Below are positions 1-5,161 of a stretch of DNA of 5,161 nucleotides, in pieces (position 1 is the first letter of the stretch; each line of letters begins with the position of its first letter). Under the pieces are notes generated by a model. The model ran no database searches, was not told the origin of the DNA, and was given only the letters and a program-made list of their open reading frames with translations. This DNA is from Dysgonamonadaceae bacterium (GTDB taxonomy: Bacteria; Bacteroidota; Bacteroidia; Bacteroidales; Azobacteroidaceae). The translations under genes were made by a program, and so were the position numbers. The stretch covers positions 1 through 5,161 of the forward strand of contig JAISNS010000093.1 in the NCBI GenBank assembly GCA_031276105.1, written 5' to 3'.

Positions 1-86
1 TTCAATTATTCATGTTATGCACAATCAAAAAAGGCTCAACTCGGACGAAATCGGCGCTTCGGATGTTCGGAACTGCCATTTTGTCG

Positions 87-293
87 CTAAAAGCGAGGAT
101 GGAGGTTCTCCGAGAGCCTCGCGAGGTTCTAAAAGAGTCGAACGAGGTTCTCCGAGAGCCTCGCGAGGTTCTAAAAGCGAGGATGGAGGTTCTCCGAGAG
201 CCTCGCGAGGTTCTAAAAGCGAGGATTGAGGTTCTCCGAGAGCCTCGCGAGGTTCTAAAAGAGTCGAACACGACGCTCGGAGCGAGGATGGAG
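87..293. repeat. Tandem 42-bp repeat array: four identical 34-bp cores with 8-bp linkers
   Basis: Four cores lie at 102-135, 144-177, 186-219 and 228-261 and are identical at all 34 positions. Read on the plus strand, each core is G, then AGGTTCT, CCG, AGAGCCT, CGCG, AGGTTCT, AAAAG. The 8-bp linkers are of two kinds: CGAGGATG (94-101, 178-185) with variant CGAGGATT (220-227), and AGTCGAAC (136-143, 262-269). The left end starts with the tail of a core (CTAAAAG, 87-93). The right end has a short non-core segment (270-282) followed by another CGAGGATG (283-290). The 13-mer AGCGAGGATGGAG occurs at both ends (92-104 and 281-293). The array lies 3' of susD. Its function is unknown; it could be a minisatellite, a structured 3'-UTR element or a member of an interspersed repeat family. 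Confidence 0.95.
103..130. repeat. A-A'-A inverted-repeat module within each core (first copy)
   Basis: Word A (AGGTTCT, 103-109) is followed by CCG, its near-complement A' (AGAGCCT, 113-119), CGCG, then A again (124-130). A' can pair with the left A over 7 bp with a 3-nt loop, or with the right A over 7 bp with a 4-nt loop, but not with both at once. In a plus-strand RNA the one imperfect pair is G-U; in a minus-strand RNA it is an A-C mismatch. The centre, CCTCGCGAGG (117-126), is a perfect 10-bp palindrome. The same module recurs at 145-172, 187-214 and 229-256. Confidence 0.85.
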
Positions 294-346
294 ATATTAC
301 AGTCTGTTTTCCGGTTTCCCAAGAATATAATCGTATATTTTTCATT

Positions 347-2074
347 TTACCATTTCGGATTTTGAGTCAGTATATTATTCGAAAGTATTATCTCGGAAGA
401 CGGCAGCGGCCACAAATAATCGCGCGTTTCATCCCAAGTGTATTCTACGCTTGGCCAAGCCGTAATATATCCGCTTGCGCCATTGGAAAGGAAGATGTCC
501 GAACCGATTTTCTTCTTAACGGGAAGATTGCTTGTTGGGTTGGTTTCATATATCTCCACATCGGGTGTTCCGTCGCCGCTCATGTCGTATAAGCCGGGCG
601 CCGGAATGTAGCAGCCGAAATATTTGTTTGTTTTGTTCACGAGTTGAGCGCCTTCGTGCCAGCGGAACATGTCCCATTGACGCTGTCCTTCCATGACCAT
701 TTCGACGGTTCTTTCCCGCCGTATTTCGAGAATAAGACCGCGATTCGCTTCGTTGCTTTTGTCGATATGGGGATAGCAAGCCAACAGGAAGGGGTCGATA
801 GTTGCATTGGCCGCTTCAATTTCAAGTTTGGGCATTTTAGCCCGGGCGCGTATCCGGTTGACGGATTTTTCGAGATCGTTCGGAGTAATATCGCCCAGTT
901 CGGCTTTTGCTTCGGCGTAATTCAGATATACTTCGGCAGTTCTGAATAGCGGCCAATCGACATATCCTTTCGAACTGCCTCCCTGCGAAGCGTCGGCAAC
1001 GAATTTAATGGGCTGATAGCCCGTCATGGCAAGTAACGTGTTGGGCGACACCTCGGCGTTGCCTTTCTGGATGTAGCCCGGACAAAGAACCGTCTGCGCC
1101 ATTCGGGGGTCACGGTCGGCGGTTTCTTCAGGGTAAGTCATTGTTTCGTAACCGTTTTTGTCCGTAAACCTTGTGCCGTCTTTCATCAGGTAATGATTCA
1201 TGTACCTGCGGGTAAATCCTTGCTGGTTATTGGATATATTGAACTGTACGCTGTGCGAAATGTTCAGGTCGGTAAAATTATACAGCCTTGCCAACACGAC
1301 TTCTCCGGATTGGGCGTCGTTGCTGCAAAATAAGTCGCGGTAAGGCTCGGCTCCGTCGGAGTAAAGAGTGTAACCGCTGTTATCAATAAAATCGGCGGCG
1401 GCATTGGCTGCCTGCGTAAGGTATTTGTCGGCGTCGGGAAGTCCGTGATATTTCCTGAATGTGCCTTCATACAGCGCCGCACGGGATTTGAACGCCAGCG
1501 CCGTCCATTTGGTTACGCGGGATATGCTTTTTTCCGGAGGCAATGACGAAAATAATGCAACGGCATTATCCAGGTCTTCCATCACCTTATCCATGACAAA
1601 TCCACGATCGTCGCGAACTTTATAGAGCAACAGGTCGTCGGTAGATTTCAATACCTGATCATACCAGGGGACATTGCCGTAACGCTGCACTTTTTGGAAA
1701 TAGAAATACGCACGAAAAAAGTAACAGACGGCTGTATATCTGGTTTTTGCCGCATTGTCCGTGCAGTGATCCATGTTTTGCAGGCAATAGTTTATCGCCC
1801 GTAATCGTGTCCATGTCCAGCCGCTCTCGTCGGCTGCCGAGCGGGTGCCTGAAATTACCGCTCCCATTGAGCGGCTTACATTATCGTCGGCCGATTGACT
1901 TGCGGCAGCGTCAGCGCCATCCATAATCGTGTAGAATTGATTCGTCCATAATTCCAACTCCTGTGCGGAACTGAAAAATATATCGGGACTGATTTTGTCT
2001 TCCGGCAATAATGTGAGATCGCAACTGCTCAACAGCGCCAGAAGTAATACGACTATTATTTGAAAATGTTTCAT
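347..2074 (-). CDS. SusD/RagB-family surface lipoprotein, nutrient-binding partner of the upstream SusC
   Basis: Complete 575-residue gene in the normal size range for SusD/RagB proteins. It begins with a lipoprotein signal peptide: Lys2, a hydrophobic run at residues 6-15, and lipobox LSSC with the lipidated Cys at 18. Asp19 follows, then Glu25-Asp26, acidic residues of the kind seen in surface-exported Bacteroidota lipoproteins. The SusD-like N-terminal domain (about 20-235) is helical, with TPR-type helices such as the one around FFRAYFYFQKVQRYG (119-133). The C-terminal SusD/RagB domain carries FRTAEVYLNYAEAKAELG (377-394), EIRRERTVEMVMEGQRQWDM (450-469) and the closing block YLWPLPSSEI (553-562) then TQNPKW (570-575), all hallmarks of the family. 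The start ATG is the only one before the signal peptide. The gene follows susC by 39 bp, so the two are surely one operon. Family members bind glycan or peptide ligand and cap the SusC barrel. The ligand is unknown because no linked enzyme is visible. Confidence 0.97.
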   Translation of the reverse strand: MKHFQIIVVLLLALLSSCDLTLLPEDKISPDIFFSSAQELELWTNQFYTIMDGADAAASQSADDNVSRSMGAVISGTRSAADESGWTWTRLRAINYCLQNMDHCTDNAAKTRYTAVCYFFRAYFYFQKVQRYGNVPWYDQVLKSTDDLLLYKVRDDRGFVMDKVMEDLDNAVALFSSLPPEKSISRVTKWTALAFKSRAALYEGTFRKYHGLPDADKYLTQAANAAADFIDNSGYTLYSDGAEPYRDLFCSNDAQSGEVVLARLYNFTDLNISHSVQFNISNNQQGFTRRYMNHYLMKDGTRFTDKNGYETMTYPEETADRDPRMAQTVLCPGYIQKGNAEVSPNTLLAMTGYQPIKFVADASQGGSSKGYVDWPLFRTAEVYLNYAEAKAELGDITPNDLEKSVNRIRARAKMPKLEIEAANATIDPFLLACYPHIDKSNEANRGLILEIRRERTVEMVMEGQRQWDMFRWHEGAQLVNKTNKYFGCYIPAPGLYDMSGDGTPDVEIYETNPTSNLPVKKKIGSDIFLSNGASGYITAWPSVEYTWDETRDYLWPLPSSEIILSNNILTQNPKW

Positions 2075-2113
2075 CTGTTTTTGTTTTATCGTTTTGAATC
2101 GTTTGCAGTAATA
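2075..2113 (-). promoter_or_regulatory. susC-susD intercistronic gap with A-rich, Shine-Dalgarno-less leader
   Basis: Thirty-nine bases separate the susC stop from the susD ATG. Read on the minus strand, the last 20 bases or so are almost all A with scattered C (AAAACGATAAAACAAAAACAG before ATG). No GGAGG-like ribosome-binding motif is present. This is the usual arrangement in Bacteroidota, where A-rich, unstructured leaders support initiation. No hairpin or promoter-like motif is evident, so susD is probably co-transcribed with susC. Confidence 0.6.
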
Positions 2114-5100
2114 TTAAAAAGTGATTTCCGCTCCAAAAGAGAATATTCTCGAATAGGCATATCCCGTTCCGCTGTTATTCACGTAAGTTCCTGTTGTGAG
2201 AGCAAGTTCAGGGTCGATCGTCTGACTGTATTTTTTCAGCGGCGACCAGTACCAAAGGTTTTCACCCGATGCGTAAATCCGTATTTTATCAATGTATTTT
2301 TTAGCAACGGGAAGCGTATATCCGATGGTCAGATTTTTGAAACGCAGATAGGATATATCCTGCAAATACCGGTCATTGACTTCTGCGAGCGCTCCTCCGC
2401 TATATGCCTGATAGCCTCTCGGACGCGGGAAATAAGCATTCCGGTTGTCTTCCGACCAGATATTGGAGGAGAAATCCTCCTGTATGAACGATGTAGATGG
2501 AAAAGCATAAGGCCCCCAAAAATCGTATGAAGATTGATCCGCCGCAGGAAACCAGTTGGCTTTTCCCACGCCTTGAAAGAAAGTGGAGCAATCTATCCCT
2601 TTCCAGTTGAAACTGAAGCGGAACGAATAGTGGTAACGGGGGATGCTATTGCCGATTATTCTTAAATCGCCGGGATTATCAACCGTTCCCTCCCCTCTAC
2701 TGATAACGTTATCTTCATCAAGGTCGAGAAAATGTACATCGCCGGCTCTTAAATAGTTACCTTCGCTTCCTTTGCAGTTATAAACGCGCTGGTTTACCGC
2801 CTTGTCGTTTATTTGCGCCTGATATTCGGCGGCTTCCTTGTCGGTTTTGAAAAGTCCGGCAACTCTATATCCCCAAATCTCACCGAGAGTCATTCCCTCA
2901 TAATAACTGCTGATTTGTTTGGTCGGATTATAATACTTGGTGATTTTGGTAATGTAATCGCCGATACCGGCTTGAACGGTATATCCGAACGGACTTCCTG
3001 CGAGTGTGAACCGGTCGTTCCAATAAATAGAAACTTCATAGCCGGTTGTCCTTAAATCCGCGCAATTGGCTTTCGGGGTAGAAGCTCCATACACGGAAGG
3101 CAGGGTCAGCGAAGTGGTAAGCATATTTTTTGTGTCGCGAACATATCCGTCTGCAACGATACTTAAACGATTGTCGAGAAATCCCCAATCCAGGCCGGCG
3201 TCATAAGTGGTCACCGTTTCCCATGTCAATCCGGAAGATATTGGAGCGGAGACAGAAGCATTATATGCCTTGCTTTTTCCATCAAAAGTATAGCTCATTT
3301 CGTTATCGGTCGTTATCTGATCAATATAGGCATAGTTGCTTACCTGTTGATTGCCTAAACTGCCCATTGACAGGCGGAGTTTGAAGTTATTCCATACCTG
3401 CTTCAGCGGCTCGAAAAACGGTTCTTCGCTGATACGCCATCCGGCGGATGCCGAAGGAAATGCCGCCCAACGATGGCCGGGATCAAAGCGTGATGAACCA
3501 TCGCCGCGCATACTTGCTTCAAATAAATATTTTCCTTTGTAATCGTAATTCAGACGACCGAAAAAACCGAGCGTTTTATATGCAGAAATAGCGTCGGCAA
3601 GGGTGAGAACGCCCGTCGCCACGGAAAACGAAGCAAGCGTTTCACTGAGCAAATCCCGTTGATAAGCGTCAAGTTCCGCCGAACGGTAGTCTTCATACTG
3701 ACCGCCGGCCACAGCGATAATATTGTGATTGCCGATACTCTTTTTATAAGTACCATATACATTGGTATTTTGCCCTTTGTAGCCATAATGAATTTCCTGA
3801 TAGGAATTTTCTACCGAACCGGATGAGAATGGCACCGAAACGCCTTCCTGTCGCGAATAATCGAACGTGTTGTTGCGGTAGCGATACAGCCTGTCCCGTT
3901 GCCGGTAGCCGTAAGAAGCGGTTAACGTAAAATCTTTCCAAACATCTATATCTACCTGATTGATCAACGTAAGATAGCGATCCTGTTTCCAGTTGCGCGA
4001 TGTATTTGCCGTAAGAAAACCTCCGTGACCGGCTCCTATCGGCGAATTGGCGTAAAGTTGATTGGTATATTGAACAATCGAACCGTCCGGATTCAGGGGC
4101 AGAAATGCCGGAGATATATTGGATTGCAAAGCGGCAATCGTATGATCAATATTGTACCTTCCCGCGTATGTATAACCGGATTTGTCGAACCCTATGTTGC
4201 TGGAGTAGCGTAACCACGGTTTAAGTTTTGCATCCAGTTTTCCTCGAAAAGAGTAGTCGTCATATTTGTCGTTATATATTTTAAAGATGCCGTCCTGATC
4301 CAGCATACGTCCGCTGGCATAGTAATTAATTTTGTCGTCGCCTCCCGAAATGGAAAGGTTGTGTTCCTGCTGGTAGCGTGTTGTCTGATAAAAATAGTTA
4401 TACCAGTCGAAATTCCCGTAATAGTAGTATTTTCCGTCGGAACCGGTTTCCGTCCAAGGTCTTTCGGGATTTTCCGTTTTATCGTTCCGTCTTTCGTAAA
4501 GTTTCTGCAATCCTCCGTTGGCTTCGGTGTAGAGAAACATGTCCACGCCGTTATAAGCGTTGTAAAACCGGTTGGTAAGAACAACATGATCGTAACCCGT
4601 TGTGATAAAGTCCGTCGAAGTGGTATTTTGAGAAGCTCCGAAGCGTCCGTTGTATTTAACTTTTGCATATCCTTTTTCGTCCGAACCTTTTTTGGTCGTG
4701 ATCAGAATCACTCCCGCCGATGCTTTAGCGCCGTATATGGCGCACGACGAGGCGTCTTTCAATATGGATATGGACTCGATGTCATTCGGATTTATCTGGG
4801 ATAAACTCACCTCAATACCGTCGGCAAGCACCAACGGCGAACCGGAATTTATCGACAAAGCTCCCCGCACATTGACACTGTAAGTAGATACCGGCGATCC
4901 GGTGCCAAACGTAAGATTTACTGCGGGATCGGCGCCTTGAAGCGCTCCGGCGGCGGAAATTACCGGACGGTCGTTCAGTTCTTTGCCTGAAATCACGGAT
5001 ACGGCTCCGGTCAGGTTCACCTTCTTTTGCGTGCCATAGCCAACAACAACGATTTCGTCAAGCTGTTTCTGCGCTTCCTGCATTTCTATTTCGATATTCG

Positions 5101-5161
5101 TGTTTTCGTTTAATCTTACCTCCTGTTCCGTGTATCCGAGATAAGATATAAAGAGCGTGGA
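2114..5161 (-). CDS. SusC/RagA-family TonB-dependent outer-membrane transporter (5' end missing)
   Basis: TonB-dependent outer-membrane importer of the SusC/RagA family, which takes up oligosaccharides or peptides with a SusD lipoprotein. The frame is open to the window edge; 1015 residues are visible. An internal Met is at visible residue 27, but the 26 residues before it (including LFISYLGYTEQEV) match the end of the carboxypeptidase-regulatory-like domain that precedes the plug in this family, so the true start lies outside. Next come the family signature LDEIVVVGYGTQKK (visible residues 34-47), the plug domain to about residue 160 with the NVRG and SPLVLADGIEVSL motifs and the SusC signature ILKDASSCAIYGAKA, then a long beta-barrel rich in Tyr, Trp, Asn and Gly. 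The C-terminus, SFGAEITF, ends in Phe, as expected of a BAM-recognised barrel. Stop is TAA at 2116-2114. The signal peptide and about 70-100 residues are presumably missing. The family is certain; the substrate is not determinable. Confidence 0.97.
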   Translation of the reverse strand, partial: STLFISYLGYTEQEVRLNENTNIEIEMQEAQKQLDEIVVVGYGTQKKVNLTGAVSVISGKELNDRPVISAAGALQGADPAVNLTFGTGSPVSTYSVNVRGALSINSGSPLVLADGIEVSLSQINPNDIESISILKDASSCAIYGAKASAGVILITTKKGSDEKGYAKVKYNGRFGASQNTTSTDFITTGYDHVVLTNRFYNAYNGVDMFLYTEANGGLQKLYERRNDKTENPERPWTETGSDGKYYYYGNFDWYNYFYQTTRYQQEHNLSISGGDDKINYYASGRMLDQDGIFKIYNDKYDDYSFRGKLDAKLKPWLRYSSNIGFDKSGYTYAGRYNIDHTIAALQSNISPAFLPLNPDGSIVQYTNQLYANSPIGAGHGGFLTANTSRNWKQDRYLTLINQVDIDVWKDFTLTASYGYRQRDRLYRYRNNTFDYSRQEGVSVPFSSGSVENSYQEIHYGYKGQNTNVYGTYKKSIGNHNIIAVAGGQYEDYRSAELDAYQRDLLSETLASFSVATGVLTLADAISAYKTLGFFGRLNYDYKGKYLFEASMRGDGSSRFDPGHRWAAFPSASAGWRISEEPFFEPLKQVWNNFKLRLSMGSLGNQQVSNYAYIDQITTDNEMSYTFDGKSKAYNASVSAPISSGLTWETVTTYDAGLDWGFLDNRLSIVADGYVRDTKNMLTTSLTLPSVYGASTPKANCADLRTTGYEVSIYWNDRFTLAGSPFGYTVQAGIGDYITKITKYYNPTKQISSYYEGMTLGEIWGYRVAGLFKTDKEAAEYQAQINDKAVNQRVYNCKGSEGNYLRAGDVHFLDLDEDNVISRGEGTVDNPGDLRIIGNSIPRYHYSFRFSFNWKGIDCSTFFQGVGKANWFPAADQSSYDFWGPYAFPSTSFIQEDFSSNIWSEDNRNAYFPRPRGYQAYSGGALAEVNDRYLQDISYLRFKNLTIGYTLPVAKKYIDKIRIYASGENLWYWSPLKKYSQTIDPELALTTGTYVNNSGTGYAYSRIFSFGAEITF

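Larger units (their letters stand above)
1..346. other. Gene-free region downstream of susD
   Basis: Beyond the repeat array this stretch holds nothing recognisable. Bases 294-346, between the susD stop and the array, are AT-rich and contain no hairpin followed by a T-run in the direction of susD transcription. Bases 1-86 contain a six-T run on the minus strand (32-27) without a convincing stem before it, and no RNA gene or gene end that I can identify. Several reading frames of 70-117 codons cross the region on both strands, but they are open only because the 42-bp period is a multiple of three and four of the six frames of the unit lack a stop. None resembles a known protein family. Confidence 0.7.

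Noticed and set aside
20..60. Rho-independent terminator on the minus strand at the six-T run (32-27)
   Set aside because: No stem of useful length can be drawn immediately upstream of the T-run. The nearest complement to GAGCC is inside the array, about 90 bases away.
87..293. CRISPR array (34-bp identical direct repeats with intervening segments)
   Set aside because: The intervening segments are only 8 bp and come in two recurring sequences, whereas CRISPR spacers are about 30 bp and unique. No cas gene is present.
12..365. Plus-strand 117-codon frame with EVLREPREVLK-type 14-residue repeats as a coiled-coil or repeat protein gene
   Set aside because: It exists only because the repeat period is a multiple of three; a second plus-strand frame and two minus-strand frames are also open. 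It runs into the susD 3' end in antisense and matches no family I recognise.
4192..4668. Long alternative frames inside susC and susD (for example 158 codons at 4192-4668 minus, 156 codons at 2060-2530 plus)
   Set aside because: They overlap well-supported SusC and SusD coding sequence in other frames, have no recognisable domains, and are expected by chance within long genes.
4742..4744. Cysteine in the SusC plug signature (SSCAIYGAKA, where Ala is common) as an odd substitution
   Set aside because: The surrounding plug sequence is wholly canonical, and from memory a subset of SusC homologues carries this same variant, so it is not evidence of anything unusual.

Overview
The window looks like a piece of a Bacteroidota chromosome, most likely order Bacteroidales. 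The evidence is a tandem SusC/RagA-type TonB-dependent transporter and SusD/RagB-type surface lipoprotein, a pairing essentially confined to that phylum, together with an A-rich leader lacking a Shine-Dalgarno motif before susD. Genus and species cannot be told from the sequence.

Layout. Both genes are on the minus strand, so transcription runs right to left. Bases 5161 to 2114 hold a susC-like gene whose 5' end (signal peptide and most of the N-terminal carboxypeptidase-regulatory-like domain) lies beyond the right edge. After a 39-bp gap, bases 2074 to 347 hold a complete susD-like lipoprotein gene of 575 codons. Bases 1 to 346, downstream of susD, hold no convincing gene. They are dominated by a tandem array: four identical 34-bp cores at an exact 42-bp period, separated by 8-bp linkers of two types, with degenerate half-units at both ends.

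How the genes work together. In this family the SusD lipoprotein sits as a lid on the extracellular face of the SusC barrel, captures a glycan or peptide ligand, and SusC imports it using energy from TonB-ExbBD. No enzyme, sensor or regulator lies in the window, so the substrate cannot be assigned.

The one element that the standard gene pair does not explain is the repeat array. Each core carries three copies of one 7-nt word in the order word, complement, word (A-A'-A), so the middle copy can pair with either neighbour. With no visible terminator between susD and the array, the array probably forms the 3' untranslated region of the susCD transcript or lies just past its end. Its function is unknown.
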